NCBI GenBank assembly: GCA_020630975.1
Contig: JAHDID010000001.1
Span: 265,687 to 329,686, forward strand
Origin: Verrucomicrobiota bacterium
Lineage (GTDB): Bacteria; Verrucomicrobiota; Verrucomicrobiia; Verrucomicrobiales; DEV007
Reading direction: 5' to 3'
DNA length: 64,000 nucleotides
In this document: one piece after another, positions 25,632 to 35,800 of the stretch
How positions within the stretch are numbered: the stretch's first letter is position 1
Layout: the number at the start of each line of letters is the position of its first letter
Made by a program: the position numbers and the translations under genes
Notes under the pieces: generated by a model
Told to the model about the DNA's origin: nothing
Databases searched by the model: none
What the model saw: only the letters and a program-made list of their open reading frames with translations

Positions 25632-26786
25632 TTGAGCCAAAGAAGTGTAACGTTCCTATTATTCGGGGCATTCTCCCTCACTATACTCGGCATCGTCATG
25701 CTGATGAGCACTAGCGTCTTTAGTGCTCATGCCAATGAAGCAGATATCTATCGCGAAGCTAAAAAGCAGATCGTCTGGTTCGCTCTCGGAATCGTCGTCT
25801 GTATCGCTGTCGCGATGATTGACTACCGCGTCTGGCAGAAATGGGTCTGGCTGATCCTAGCGGTGTCTGCTGGTCTACTCTGTCTTTGCTACGTACCTGG
25901 CATCGGCCTTCTCATCAATGGTGAGCGACGCTGGATCGACATCGGCCCGCTCCAGATCCAACCCTCTGAGATAGCGAAGCTATCCGTCATCTTCCTACTG
26001 GGCTATTGGTATTCAAAATTTCCCGACAGTGGACGCCATCTATTTAAAGGCTTCTTAGCCCCACTTTCTCTAGCTGGTGTGATCATTGCCCTAGTACTAT
26101 TTGAAGTAGATATCGGTACCACCGCCGTGCTGACTCTATCGACCCTGATCGTCCTCTATGTCGCAGGTGTACACTGGGCGTATCTGGCCGGGCTGGTCGC
26201 AGCCGGTGCCGCAGGCTTTATAGCGATGATGAGCTACGCCCCAGACCGCGTCGAGCGATTGGCGGCATTCGTCGATCCCGAGCAGCACCGACTAGGTGCG
26301 GGCTTTCAGCAGTGGATCTCTCTGATGGCGCTAGGCTCCGGCGATGTCGCAGGCAGAGGCATCGGCGAAGGACGACTGAAGATGCTCTACATGCCCTTTG
26401 CCCACACCGACTTCATCTTTCCCATGATCGGCGAAGAACTCGGCCTGATCGGGACTTTGGGCGTCATCATCGCTTTTGCCAGTATCGTATTTGCCAGCGT
26501 ACTGATCGCCTACCGGGCACCGGATCGATTTGGCGTATTGGTAGCGACAGGTATCTGCAGCATCCTCACGGTTCAGGCCTTTTTCAATATCGGGGTGACT
26601 ACTTCCGTTCTCCCCAATACCGGTCTACCTCTACCATTTATCAGCTACGGCGGCTCATCGCTACTGATCTCTATGGCCGCTATCGGGATACTAGTGAACA
26701 TCTACCGACAGGGCCAGATACCAGAACCACGCCCGAAGAAAGAGCGATGGTCACTCGATTCTCACCGAGAAACGCCTCGAATCTAG
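25632..26786 (+). CDS. ftsW: lipid II polymerase FtsW (SEDS family)
   Basis: This 384-residue membrane protein of the SEDS family polymerises lipid II into glycan strands at the division septum together with a class B penicillin-binding protein. It has about ten hydrophobic segments, the segment INGERRWIDIGPLQIQPSEI (about 96-115), GRGIGEGRLKMLYMPFAHTD with FIFPMIGEELG (about 247-277), and the C-terminal NTGLPLPFISYGGSSLLISM. Position after murD favours FtsW over RodA. The start codon is TTG (TTG AGC CAA), 21 bp after the LysM gene. Confidence 0.93.
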   Translation: MSQRSVTFLLFGAFSLTILGIVMLMSTSVFSAHANEADIYREAKKQIVWFALGIVVCIAVAMIDYRVWQKWVWLILAVSAGLLCLCYVPGIGLLINGERRWIDIGPLQIQPSEIAKLSVIFLLGYWYSKFPDSGRHLFKGFLAPLSLAGVIIALVLFEVDIGTTAVLTLSTLIVLYVAGVHWAYLAGLVAAGAAGFIAMMSYAPDRVERLAAFVDPEQHRLGAGFQQWISLMALGSGDVAGRGIGEGRLKMLYMPFAHTDFIFPMIGEELGLIGTLGVIIAFASIVFASVLIAYRAPDRFGVLVATGICSILTVQAFFNIGVTTSVLPNTGLPLPFISYGGSSLLISMAAIGILVNIYRQGQIPEPRPKKERWSLDSHRETPRI

Positions 26787-26824
26787 TCTAAATCTAGAGC
26801 CTAGCGCATCGTTACAGAGGAGTC

Positions 26825-27400
26825 ATGAAATGGATCCTGCCTACACTCTTCTTCGCGTTTACGATCAGCCTTGGCCTAGCCGATACGGATAAGCCCTTTG
26901 CTGAAAAGCTAGTCGATGCAGCTCTGCATCGCACCACCCATGAGGTTCGCTACGACCCTGCCTATGTGGTGATCGATTACCCAGGCGGTGATGTGCCTGC
27001 TGATACGGGGGTGTGCTCCGACGTCGTCATTCGCAGCTATCGAGCCCTAGGTATCGATTTACAAAAACTCGTGCATGAGGATATGAAAGCGAACTTCCAC
27101 TCCTACCCCAAGAAGTGGGGTCTCTCTCGACCTGACAAAAACATCGACCACCGTCGAGTGCCAAACCTGCAGCGCTACCTAAAGCGAAAAGGTGCCGAAG
27201 TCGCAAAAACCACTGATGAACCCGATTTTCAGCCAGGAGATGTCATCGCCTGGGATCTCAATGGGCGAGGGCTGACGCACATCGGCATCGTCGTTGGTGA
27301 CGATACCTTTGTTCACAACATCGGTGCGGGGCCCATCCAGTCCACAGGTATCAAACAATGGAAAATCCTCGGCCACTACCGCTTTCATCCAGCAGACTAA
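26825..27400 (+). CDS. DUF1287 secreted protein, NlpC/P60-like fold
   Basis: This 191-residue protein has a signal peptide (MKWILPTLFFAFTISLGLA) and the DUF1287 sequence. Diagnostic segments are VIDYPGGDVPADTGVCSDVV (about 49-68), with the Cys65 that would be the nucleophile in an amidase-like fold, HRRVPNLQRYLKRKG, and the C-terminal FQPGDVIAWDLNGRGLTHIG with the His expected in the pair, then FVHNIGAGP. The family is thought to cut or modify peptidoglycan, but this is not proven. It follows ftsW by 38 bp and its 3' end overlaps the convergent TIR gene by 4 bp. Confidence 0.88.
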   Translation: MKWILPTLFFAFTISLGLADTDKPFAEKLVDAALHRTTHEVRYDPAYVVIDYPGGDVPADTGVCSDVVIRSYRALGIDLQKLVHEDMKANFHSYPKKWGLSRPDKNIDHRRVPNLQRYLKRKGAEVAKTTDEPDFQPGDVIAWDLNGRGLTHIGIVVGDDTFVHNIGAGPIQSTGIKQWKILGHYRFHPAD

Positions 27401-30400
27401 AACTCCTCTAGCTCCTGCCGAATGGGCGAACCCTCTGGCAACAGCCGCCGGAGCCGCCCTGCCTGGCGACTGATATAGGCACTAGGCGGATTGGGCAACG
27501 CATTCAGTAGGCGTAGCTCCTCTATCGTGGCACGAGCCGCCTGAGACACCACAGGACTATTTCGCTGTGCCTGGTCCGGCGTTAAGTTAGCGTGCAAGCT
27601 CGCCGCGCTATCCCAGTTCTCCGACGCCGCACTATCTCGATACAGGCCCCAATTGGTCCGAGGAGAACCTGGATCGTCCAACAGACGCCCGATAGTCGAG
27701 TGGCTAGCCAGATTGATCCAGCCAGAGTGCGGGTCGTCATCGGTATTCCACTCGAGGATACCTCTCTTGTCATTGAATACGAGCCACGGCGCTGCCCCCT
27801 CTTTTTTACCACGATCATAAGCACGCAGATCCGGCCTACTATTGGGCAGAGTCCACACCTTCATGGTTTGATCTTCCGCACCCGATATCAATAAGGGCGG
27901 CACATCGTCTGCCACTGTCGGGTCCCACTCGATCGCCTGAATCATTTTTTCATGCGCATCAAATACAGAAATCGCTCCGTGCGTAGTGCTATCCCACAGC
28001 CGAATCTGCTTGAGCGAGCCAGATGCCAGCTCCTTGCCATCCGGGCTGTACTTCACTGTCGTCACACCGAATTCATGCCCCCTCAGTGGATCGCCTACTC
28101 GCTCACCATTCTTGGTATCGAGTATGTAGATTAACCGCTTATCGTAAGTCCCCACTGCCACGCGCCGACCATCAGGAGAAAAGTCGGCACACATTGCCGC
28201 ATTTCTACCGACCTCAGTGTGCACGGTCGTTCTCCCTTTTTCCAGGTCGGCGATATGTACGTAGGAAAATAGATCATAACCTACCTTATGCCTACCTACC
28301 ATCACGGCCTTTCGCCCATCAGGCGACACCTTCAGGTCCCACACCTGGATGCTCTTATCGAGACCTTCCACACAGTCCTCGATAGCCGAAAAAGAATCGG
28401 GCTTAGGTAACTTATCACTAGCCGGATCCCACCAGGCCGCATACATCTGAGCTCCAGCATCTGCCCATACGATACGAGCACCAGACATCGAAAATGCGGC
28501 TGACCGAGCGATACCCATGTCGCCATCAGGACGAGTCGCATCGAGTAACTCTCCAGTCAGCGCATCATACAGAAACAAACAATCGCTAGATGCATCCAAT
28601 GGCCTGCAAAAAACCAGCAACCGCGACTCCTCCTGAATAAAATGCGTATTCAGCCGTAGCGCGAAACCCGAGCGCTTTGGCAGCTCTAGCTCGGTCTCCC
28701 ATAGGGTGCGCTCATTTACCAAATCCGTCACTTTCAGTCTAGCGGCATAGCCTCCGACTTCCGTAGCAAACTCCCTGGCACTAGCCAATAGTCGCCGCTC
28801 TCTCGCTAGCGATAGGCTTTCCACATTACCCTCTCCAGCCTCAGTGATCACCTCCTGCCGCCCGAGGGACCACATGCGTAGCGAAGCATCGAATAAACCA
28901 GTGAGCACAAAGTCGCCATCGGGACTAGTGGTGATCGCTCGGATACTGGGAAACTTGTCCTCCAGCTTGGAGGAGTCGGCTAACAAAGTAGCGGACAGCT
29001 TAACCACAGGTAGATTAGTAGTGTCCCAGATTTTGACAGTGCCATCGTCGGTAGCCGTCAGCAGCGTCTTTCCTCCTGGGCTGAAGGCAGTGTCCTGGAT
29101 GGGATAGGTGTGGGCCAGCTGATTGACCACCAACTCATATCCCGTGGCTTCCCGCCGCCATATATAAAGTTGCCTATTGGTCGTGCCAGCGGCGATCAGA
29201 TGCCCGTGCTCGCTATATGCCACGGAGGTAAATGCCGAGTCCCCTGCTAGGCGGTGCAGCGGCAGACCGATCTGCTCGAGATAGGTGGTCTCCAGTAGTA
29301 GCGCCTCCTTATGCCCTACGGTAGTGATCGTATCACCCGAAGGTGACCAAGCCACATCCCACTGCCACTGCCCGGGGATGAACCGCTCGATATCGGGATA
29401 TTCAGGCTTCCCCTCACGCGACCAGACGGCGATCTTTCCATCGCTATACATAGCTCCTCCCACGACTACCAGCCGCGTGGCATCGGGAGACCAGGCTAGC
29501 TTTCGGCCACGTGGGTAGTCAAAGGTGTGATACAGCTCAAATTTTGGATTGCCTGTTTCACTTCGATCCACTTGCCATATCCCTACAAAATCGACTCCCT
29601 CTCGAGGCTTTTGATACATCACCGCGAGCCAGTCGCCATCCTTACTCAAATCCAGATCACGCGCGGCCCAATGGTCTCGCCCCGGGTTCGGTAGAAAAGC
29701 AGGGGAATGCTCATCATCCGTCCAAGAGTAGATCCGCACACGTCCATCTTCGTCGGCGCTGGCCACCCATTGGTAATCTGGACTGAATACCACACCCCAG
29801 GATGGGTTTTCTTTGTGATTCTCTGGCATCGGGATCGGCTCAGAGCACCAAACTGGCAGAGGCGCCAAACTAGCACTCGCCTTACCCGAAGCGATCTGGT
29901 CGAGTCGCTTCACCAGAGGAGCTCCCTTGTTATTATTAGGTATCAAAGAATTCGGGTAGTCACCATCGGCCCAAAACTTCCAAAATGGCCGACGTGTATC
30001 GCCGCCACTAAACTGATCAAAGCCTAACGCTCTCGCCGCTGCCATCTGGGTCTGCGGGTATTCGGATTGATTCAGATGGCCTGTCGCTTGGTTGAGTAGT
30101 GCTTTACCCTCCGCGACTCTAGCCTCCATCTGCTTTTTGATAGCGAAACCACCTGCCACCACGGCCAGCAGGAACAGTAGAGTCATAAACCCTGCTACCA
30201 GCGCCACGATACGCTCACGCTTTCGGCTCTTTTCCAGTTGGTAAGCCTTATCCCGCTCCGTCAGATCTCGGAGCGGCACCTCTAGTATCCCTGAGATCAC
30301 TTTTAGTAATCCCGTATCCAGAGTCTGACGGTATTGGTCAGCCGCCTCATTGATTCTCCCGGAAGATAGGTCGCGGTGGTTACGCTTTAAAAAATCACGA

Positions 30401-30999
30401 TACGCCTCAGCCGTAGTCCACCCCTGCGAGCCATCGCTGAATGTCGCATGCGTCCTGAGATCCGCCGCAAATGGCTCCTGCGGCTCACTGGTCAGTGTCC
30501 CGTGCTCGTCCACTCGGTACCTCAACGGTGGCGGAAAACACTCATCAGACCATTCATCGGGGTCATCACTATCGGTAGCATTCGGGCTACCATCGATGAT
30601 GATGGCGTGAATCCTATCCGCGCGACCGAGACTTTTGAAGTAAGTGATCTCATTAGCCACGTGCCGAGACTTGAGCGCGTGAGGGGAACAGATCACCACC
30701 AGATGGCGTGACTCCCGCAGCGCTTCGCGGAGCTGCTCAGTGAGATCAGAAGATGCGGATAACTCTGCCTCATCTCGAAACACTGGATACAACTGGCTCG
30801 GGATCGTATCGCCCGACCTAGTCGTCGCCCCCTCCAGGTCGGTCGGTATATCATACTGCTCCAGAGCCTGATGCAGCCAGTTCGCCCAGCGGCGACCTTG
30901 CTCGGCATTGTCCAGATGGCTGTAGGATATGAAGGCCCAGTAGGTAGGTGCCTCTGCCTCCACCAAGCTTTGCGAGGGGCTAGTAGTGATCTCGCTCAT
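27397..30999 (-). CDS. TIR-transmembrane-WD40 protein
   Basis: This 1200-residue protein has an N-terminal TIR domain (about 19-140; TYWAFISYSHLDN, PVFRDEAELSASSDL, VVICSPHALKSRHVANEITY). Glu117 in ANEITYFKSL stands where NAD-hydrolysing TIR domains have their catalytic Glu. One transmembrane helix follows (about 264-286; IVALVAGFMTLLFLLAVVAG), then a long WD40 propeller region (about 390-1095) with many SPDG-type turns (VVFSPDYQWVASADEDGRVR, VKYSPDGKELASGSLKQIRL). The TIR should be cytoplasmic, but the side of the propeller is uncertain, as there is no signal peptide. Such architectures serve in signalling or antiphage defence, with the WD40 part as sensor or scaffold (inference). It stands alone. 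Confidence 0.9.
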   Translation of the reverse strand: MSEITTSPSQSLVEAEAPTYWAFISYSHLDNAEQGRRWANWLHQALEQYDIPTDLEGATTRSGDTIPSQLYPVFRDEAELSASSDLTEQLREALRESRHLVVICSPHALKSRHVANEITYFKSLGRADRIHAIIIDGSPNATDSDDPDEWSDECFPPPLRYRVDEHGTLTSEPQEPFAADLRTHATFSDGSQGWTTAEAYRDFLKRNHRDLSSGRINEAADQYRQTLDTGLLKVISGILEVPLRDLTERDKAYQLEKSRKRERIVALVAGFMTLLFLLAVVAGGFAIKKQMEARVAEGKALLNQATGHLNQSEYPQTQMAAARALGFDQFSGGDTRRPFWKFWADGDYPNSLIPNNNKGAPLVKRLDQIASGKASASLAPLPVWCSEPIPMPENHKENPSWGVVFSPDYQWVASADEDGRVRIYSWTDDEHSPAFLPNPGRDHWAARDLDLSKDGDWLAVMYQKPREGVDFVGIWQVDRSETGNPKFELYHTFDYPRGRKLAWSPDATRLVVVGGAMYSDGKIAVWSREGKPEYPDIERFIPGQWQWDVAWSPSGDTITTVGHKEALLLETTYLEQIGLPLHRLAGDSAFTSVAYSEHGHLIAAGTTNRQLYIWRREATGYELVVNQLAHTYPIQDTAFSPGGKTLLTATDDGTVKIWDTTNLPVVKLSATLLADSSKLEDKFPSIRAITTSPDGDFVLTGLFDASLRMWSLGRQEVITEAGEGNVESLSLARERRLLASAREFATEVGGYAARLKVTDLVNERTLWETELELPKRSGFALRLNTHFIQEESRLLVFCRPLDASSDCLFLYDALTGELLDATRPDGDMGIARSAAFSMSGARIVWADAGAQMYAAWWDPASDKLPKPDSFSAIEDCVEGLDKSIQVWDLKVSPDGRKAVMVGRHKVGYDLFSYVHIADLEKGRTTVHTEVGRNAAMCADFSPDGRRVAVGTYDKRLIYILDTKNGERVGDPLRGHEFGVTTVKYSPDGKELASGSLKQIRLWDSTTHGAISVFDAHEKMIQAIEWDPTVADDVPPLLISGAEDQTMKVWTLPNSRPDLRAYDRGKKEGAAPWLVFNDKRGILEWNTDDDPHSGWINLASHSTIGRLLDDPGSPRTNWGLYRDSAASENWDSAASLHANLTPDQAQRNSPVVSQAARATIEELRLLNALPNPPSAYISRQAGRLRRLLPEGSPIRQELEEF

Positions 31000-31180
31000 T
31001 TCACAAAAAACAATAAAACAAGCTTCAGCCTAGCGAAATGCCGCACTCTGTCATCTCAAAACCCATGGTCCCGTGCTGCCCCATGGAATAAACTTGAGAC
31101 TTGAGACGAAACAAAATTAAGATCGACAAGAGAAATGGGCGTTTCTCCCCCCCTCCAGGATGGGTTGTAGTAGTTATCAA
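31000..31180. other. intergenic region upstream of the TIR gene
   Basis: No gene is supported between the TIR gene start and the multi-hairpin repeat. The sequence probably carries the TIR gene promoter, but no clear -35/-10 pair can be named. Confidence 0.5.
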
Positions 31181-31327
31181 TCCGGGGTTACACCCCGAGC
31201 TACCATCTTTTAGCCCCTCTGGGGCGTTATCAGTCCCAGAAGGACTCAAAGCAATTAGCCGGTGGTAAGCATAGCGCAGCCACCGGATAACTCTGTAGTA
31301 GGCATGCACCCCAGCGGGGTGCTAGAA
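31181..31327. repeat. multi-hairpin intergenic repeat, copy 1
   Basis: A string of short palindromes: CGGGGTTACACCCCG, CCCCTCTGGGG, AGTCCCAGAAGGACT, CCGGTGGTAAGC with GCAGCCACCGG, and ACCCCAGCGGGGT. The same order and wording occur in a second copy at 41845-42041, so it is a dispersed element and not a chance hairpin. It lies 47 bp after the 3' end of the sulfatase gene. Confidence 0.85.
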
Positions 31328-31373
31328 ACCCCTGTTCCCCAAAGCACCTCCCCCTCAACTCCGACCAGTCGGC

Positions 31374-32858
31374 CTAGCGAATGCTCTCCTCCGGCAGCTC
31401 CCCTTTGATCCCCTCATCCATGGGCATCTGGTCTGGCTTGCCGTCATGTGCCTCGGCGATCACTCGATCGAGTTCAGCATGCAGTCCTTTCACCGTATCG
31501 GCATACTTAGGATCATTGATCAGGTTGTTACGCTCCATCGGATCGGCCTTCAGATTGTAGAGCTCGGCCATGTGCTTATCTGGCGAGCCGTCGCCATGTG
31601 GGTAGCGCATGTATTTCCACTCATCGGTGCGTAGAGCGCGGACATTCGGTGTGTAGGGAAACTGCACTTCGTAATTGTACTCGTAGTACCAGCTGGTGCG
31701 CCAGTCGCTATCGCCCTCGGACACTAGCTTTTTCCACGACTTGCCCTGGGTCTTGGGCAGCTCAGGGGCATCGCATATCTCGAGGATAGATGCGGCAAAA
31801 TCGAGAGTCAGTGTCTGAGCTTCGACCACCTTACCAGCCTCGATTAGTTTAGGATAGCGAGCTACCAGCGGAATGCGGATCGAGCCCTCGTGTGCGGTGC
31901 GCTTATCCACCATGCCATGCTCGCCCTCGAGCAGACCATTGTCACTGGTGAAGATGAACAGGGTATTATCCAGCTCACCAGTCTGCTCTAGGTACTCATA
32001 CAGTCGACCTACGGAATCATCCACCGATAGGATAGTGCCCAGGTAGTTGCGCACCATGTTCTCGAAATCGAGCATCGCTTTGGCTGAAGTATCGGGAAAC
32101 TCCTTCCGCCAATCGAAAAGTGGACCATAGATACCATGCCAGGTCTTGAGACGCTGAGTGATCCATACCGGATTGTCCTTCAGCTCAAAAGCCGACTCGG
32201 GGTATGGAAAACGTGCGTGATCAAAAGCACCCTGATACTTCTCCTCAGGAAAGTAGAAGCTGTGTGGTGCCTTATGCCCTAGGAATAGCATGAACGGCTG
32301 GTCGCCCTCTTGCTCATCGATCGACTTCATCCAATCGATCGCCATATCGGTGACCACTGTGGTGTAATAGCCGGGCACGACTTTTCGCTCGCCATCGTTC
32401 TCGCGAAACTCGGTATCAAAGTATTTCCCCTGACCACGATGAGTCACGAAGTGATCATAGCCTGGGCGCTTGCTATCGTCCTTCTCCCCCATGTGCCACT
32501 TGCCGATGTAAGCTGTGGCATAACCCTCGGCCTGTAGCGTGCGCGGGAAGGTGGGCAGGTCGCGCGGGTAATCGGTGAAGTTATTCACCACCCCGTGGGC
32601 GTGCGCATAGAGACCACCGAGGATCGAAGCACGGCTGGGCGAGCAGAGCGATGTGGTGCAAAAGTGGTTTTTAAACAAAGCACCCTCCTCTGCCAGACGG
32701 TCGATGTGCGGAGTCTTCAGGTGGGGATGCCCCATACAGCTGAGGGCATCGGCACGCTGATCATCTGTCAGGACGAACACAACATTGGGCCGATCAGCTG
32801 AGTGGCCCATGGATAGGATGGCGAAAAATAAGGCGAAGCAGAAAAGAAGATGTCTCAT
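31374..32858 (-). CDS. secreted sulfatase
   Basis: This 494-residue sulfatase removes sulfate esters, probably from polysaccharides, in the periplasm or outside. I start it at ATG 32858, which gives a good signal peptide ([19 protein letters not shown]) directly before [19 protein letters not shown]; an upstream ATG at 32969 would add 37 residues with no sense. The metal-binding Asp32 and Asp33 and the sulfatase signature [11 protein letters not shown] with Cys72, which must be matured to formylglycine, are present, as are IGKWHMG and the [13 protein letters not shown] metal site. No maturase gene is in the window. The exact substrate cannot be told. Confidence 0.95.
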   Translation of the reverse strand: MRHLLFCFALFFAILSMGHSADRPNVVFVLTDDQRADALSCMGHPHLKTPHIDRLAEEGALFKNHFCTTSLCSPSRASILGGLYAHAHGVVNNFTDYPRDLPTFPRTLQAEGYATAYIGKWHMGEKDDSKRPGYDHFVTHRGQGKYFDTEFRENDGERKVVPGYYTTVVTDMAIDWMKSIDEQEGDQPFMLFLGHKAPHSFYFPEEKYQGAFDHARFPYPESAFELKDNPVWITQRLKTWHGIYGPLFDWRKEFPDTSAKAMLDFENMVRNYLGTILSVDDSVGRLYEYLEQTGELDNTLFIFTSDNGLLEGEHGMVDKRTAHEGSIRIPLVARYPKLIEAGKVVEAQTLTLDFAASILEICDAPELPKTQGKSWKKLVSEGDSDWRTSWYYEYNYEVQFPYTPNVRALRTDEWKYMRYPHGDGSPDKHMAELYNLKADPMERNNLINDPKYADTVKGLHAELDRVIAEAHDGKPDQMPMDEGIKGELPEESIR

Positions 32859-32943
32859 AGCTAAGGTCAGCCTAGCGAGATGCTCCAGTCTGTCATCCCA
32901 AAACCGATCACGCGAATCGCAAGAATCGGCTGCCTGCGCCCGA

Positions 32944-32981
32944 TTCAATAGGGTACAATTTCCACTCAATAGGGTACAGTC
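32944..32981 (+). repeat. 21-bp-spaced doublet element, copy c
   Basis: TTCAATAGGGTACAATT and CTCAATAGGGTACAGT follow each other with the GGG at 32951 and 32972, 21 bp apart. It lies between the sulfatase start and the 3' end of the propeller gene, both on the minus strand. Confidence 0.88.
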
Positions 32982-33110
32982 CGTGACATTTGGCCAAGAG
33001 ACGCTTCTGTCGTCCCTCTCGGAGCTGGGAAATTTTCCGGCTCATTCTACAGTGGTTTCACCACCGGCTATTTTCGGTCGAGCCCTACGGCTCTGTACTT
33101 CTCACCAGAT

Positions 33111-34367
33111 CTATTGCCCACAAATGCTCTTCAAATGCGTCTCGGTGCGAAGATAAAGACAGCCATTAGCCACGGCTGGAGTCGCATAGAGACCACCATC
33201 CAGACGGCTACGACCAAGGATCTTAAAGCTGGTGCCGGCCTCTAGCATGACCAGCTCCCCATCGCGACTGCCACAAATGAATTTACCGTCTGCCAAGATC
33301 GGCGAGCTAAAGAAATTGCCACCGATACGCTCGCGGAATACCTCCTCGCCGGTATCCAGACGTCTGCAGGTGAATACCCCGCCATCTCCTAGCAGGTAGA
33401 GGTGGCCATCGTGAATGATCGGCGACGGCACGTAACCCAGGCCATCTTTCATCGAGAGATGATAGGCCACTTCGGCTTTGCCGGAGTTCAGCTTCAGCGT
33501 GGTAGCTGTCTTGCCCCCGCCACCAGAGCCAAAGCTGGAGAAAAGATAAGTGCCATCAGTGGCCACAGAGCCCACCGTGCGCCACTGGTAGTTCCCTGGG
33601 GCCGCCCACTTCACATCTCCGGTCTTGGGATCCAGCCCTTTCCAGCCATCATTGGCCTGCAGCGCCACCAGGGTCATCGCTCCTGCGGCTCCCACTGTGA
33701 CCGGTGTATTGTAGTCGGTCAGGTGTTTCTTGTGATCTTCGGGAGTGACCCGCTCGAGATTCCACAGTACCTCACCATCTGCGGGATTCACCGCCACCAC
33801 ATAGCTTTTGCGATGCTCCTTGGCATCGGTGTGAAAAGCCAGCACGCCATCTACCAGGACAGGAGAAGTGCCATGCCCGTGGTCTGAGGTGAATCCGTCC
33901 CATGACTCGCGCCAGAGTAGCTCGCCCTGGTGCGATAGCCCGATAGCCTGCGTACTCGCCCCCGACGCCCAGACTAGGTAGACGCCATCGGCATCAGTTA
34001 CCGGTGTCGATGTGGCGAAGTTGTTGAACTTGTGCAGATGATTGCTCTCCACAGCATCTGTCCAGCGCCACACCAGATCCCCCGTATCGGCGTGGTAGCA
34101 GCAGACAGCTCGCTCGGTGCCGCCGGTATCGGGCTGATTGGTGGTGGTCAGATAGATCTGCCCGCCCCACAGCACTGGCGAGGAGTGGCCATAGCCATCT
34201 AGCTTGGTGATCCAGTCGTAGTCCGCCGTAGTGATCTCGGTCGGGATGCCTTTCAGCTCACCTTTTCCTTGGCCGTTGGGTCCCCGAAATCGTGTCCACT
34301 CCTGACTGTGAGCCAGACCGGACATGAGGAGAGTGAGTTGCAGGGTAATCAGAGTGCGTGTGTTCAT
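33111..34367 (-). CDS. secreted PQQ-like beta-propeller protein
   Basis: This 418-residue protein begins at ATG 34367 with a signal peptide (LITLQLTLLMSGLAHS), then QEWTRFRGPNGQGKGELKGI, the same opening as the 13813-15090 protein. Propeller blades show the motifs AVCCYHADTGDLVWRWTDAV, VVAVNPADGEVLWNLERVTP and TCRRLDTGEEVFRERIGGNF. The internal repeats recall PQQ-dependent dehydrogenases and BamB, but cofactor ligands cannot be confirmed. Export to the periplasm is expected. It precedes the sulfatase on the same strand, with 252 bp between them. The two propellers are likely paralogues. Confidence 0.88.
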   Translation of the reverse strand: MNTRTLITLQLTLLMSGLAHSQEWTRFRGPNGQGKGELKGIPTEITTADYDWITKLDGYGHSSPVLWGGQIYLTTTNQPDTGGTERAVCCYHADTGDLVWRWTDAVESNHLHKFNNFATSTPVTDADGVYLVWASGASTQAIGLSHQGELLWRESWDGFTSDHGHGTSPVLVDGVLAFHTDAKEHRKSYVVAVNPADGEVLWNLERVTPEDHKKHLTDYNTPVTVGAAGAMTLVALQANDGWKGLDPKTGDVKWAAPGNYQWRTVGSVATDGTYLFSSFGSGGGGKTATTLKLNSGKAEVAYHLSMKDGLGYVPSPIIHDGHLYLLGDGGVFTCRRLDTGEEVFRERIGGNFFSSPILADGKFICGSRDGELVMLEAGTSFKILGRSRLDGGLYATPAVANGCLYLRTETHLKSICGQ

Positions 34368-34481
34368 GGCGAAGCGGGTAGCGCTAGGGTTGGACTTGGG
34401 TAAGTTAGGCACTTACCATGAACGCACAGCCGTTCATTAATGGCGCTTTTCCGTGATATCGCAGCAATGAAAAACTAGCCC

Positions 34482-34841
34482 ATGAAGAAGCTCATCCTAG
34501 CCATCGCATTCTTCTGCCTCATCAGCACCACTGGGGTGAGTCTGCTTTACTTTGGTGCTCTACGCTGCGACTCAACAACGGTGGGCACCTTGACCATTGT
34601 CTCTGTTTCTGAGAGGTACGATCCGTTTCTTCCATTTTTAAACTGGCTAGGAGAGCAGGAAACCCTATTCACCGGCAAATTTCGCCTTTTCAAAAAAGAA
34701 TTCGAAAGAACTCCAGAAGGGATACGACACGCAGAAGAAATGAAGATCTTGGAGCAAGAGCTCGAGGATTTGAGAAATTACAAACCATTCGACTTCATCC
34801 CCAACGCACCAGTTAAAGAACGGCCTCCGGTTTCGGCATAA
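34482..34841 (+). CDS. small membrane-anchored hypothetical protein
   Basis: This 119-residue protein has an N-terminal hydrophobic segment (LILAIAFFCLISTTGVSLLY), which is a signal anchor, and then a charged part with a helical stretch (EGIRHAEEMKILEQELEDLR). No family is recognised. It is followed by the LysR gene in 30 bp and is divergent from the propeller gene. The product is probably held at the inner membrane with its C-terminus outside. Confidence 0.55.
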   Translation: MKKLILAIAFFCLISTTGVSLLYFGALRCDSTTVGTLTIVSVSERYDPFLPFLNWLGEQETLFTGKFRLFKKEFERTPEGIRHAEEMKILEQELEDLRNYKPFDFIPNAPVKERPPVSA

Positions 34842-34871
34842 ACTGAAACCCATATTTTCACCACCCGACTC

Positions 34872-35783
34872 ATGCAGATTGAGACCTTTCAAATATTAGC
34901 CGACCTCGTCGAGACCGCCAGTTTCTCCGAGGCGGCTGAGCGCAATCAAATGACACAGAGCGCTGTCAGCCAGCAAGTGAAGGCTGTGGAGGAAAAATAC
35001 GGTGTCACCCTGGTCGAGCGAGGACGAAAGAACTTCGCCGTCACGCCAGAGGGCGAGGTGTTTCTGCAGGCTGGTCGTGAGATCCTGAAAATCTACGAAA
35101 GCATCCAAGGCACTCTCGATGCCATGCAAAACTCGGTAACCGGCTCGCTCACTGTCGCGACGGTCTACAGTATTGGCTTTCACGATCTGCCGCCATTCAT
35201 CGAGCGATTTCGCACCGCCTTTCCCCAGGTGGAGTTGGACATCTCCTACCGAAAGGCCAATCAGGTCTACTCAGATGTGCTGGAAAACAAAGCCGACCTA
35301 GGCCTAGTCGCCTACCCGAAAACTCGTAAAGGCATAGAGATCGACCCAGCATGGAGCGATCGGCTCGTCGTGATCTGCCCACCCCAGCATCACCTAGCCA
35401 ACCGCACATCGATGACGCTCGAGCAACTCGATGGCGAGCGCTTTATCTCATTCGAGCCAGACCTCCCTACCCGACAGGCTATCGATGCGATGATGCTAGA
35501 GGCTGGCATCAAAGTAAAAGAGGTCGTCGAATTTGATAATATCGAGACGGTGAAACGGGGCGTGGAAATCGAAGGAGCTATCGCCATCGTGCCCAGCCAA
35601 AGCATCAAAAAAGAAGTCGAGACTGGAGTGCTCGTGCAGATCCCGCTGGAGGGACACAAAATGCTACGCCCTCTAGGTATACTCAGGAGAAAAAACAAAT
35701 CAGTGACCCCTGCGATGCGTGAGATGATGAATCTGCTGGCGAGTAGAGGATATCCCAAAAGTGCACTCGCTCCGAGTAACTGA
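34872..35783 (+). CDS. LysR-type transcription regulator
   Basis: This 303-residue protein has the LysR layout: an N-terminal winged helix (about 3-62; FQILADLVETASFSEAAERN, MTQSAVSQQVKAVEEKYGVT) and a C-terminal effector-binding part (about 88-300; GSLTVATVYSIGFHDLPPFI). It resembles CysB/CysL-type activators of sulfur or amino-acid metabolism, but the effector is unknown. Its partner promoter is usually next to a divergent gene; here the upstream neighbour is on the same strand, so its targets may be elsewhere. It is convergent with aroB, with only 17 bp between the stops. Confidence 0.93.
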   Translation: MQIETFQILADLVETASFSEAAERNQMTQSAVSQQVKAVEEKYGVTLVERGRKNFAVTPEGEVFLQAGREILKIYESIQGTLDAMQNSVTGSLTVATVYSIGFHDLPPFIERFRTAFPQVELDISYRKANQVYSDVLENKADLGLVAYPKTRKGIEIDPAWSDRLVVICPPQHHLANRTSMTLEQLDGERFISFEPDLPTRQAIDAMMLEAGIKVKEVVEFDNIETVKRGVEIEGAIAIVPSQSIKKEVETGVLVQIPLEGHKMLRPLGILRRKNKSVTPAMREMMNLLASRGYPKSALAPSN

Positions 35784-35800
35784 ATGGTATGCTATCTGCC

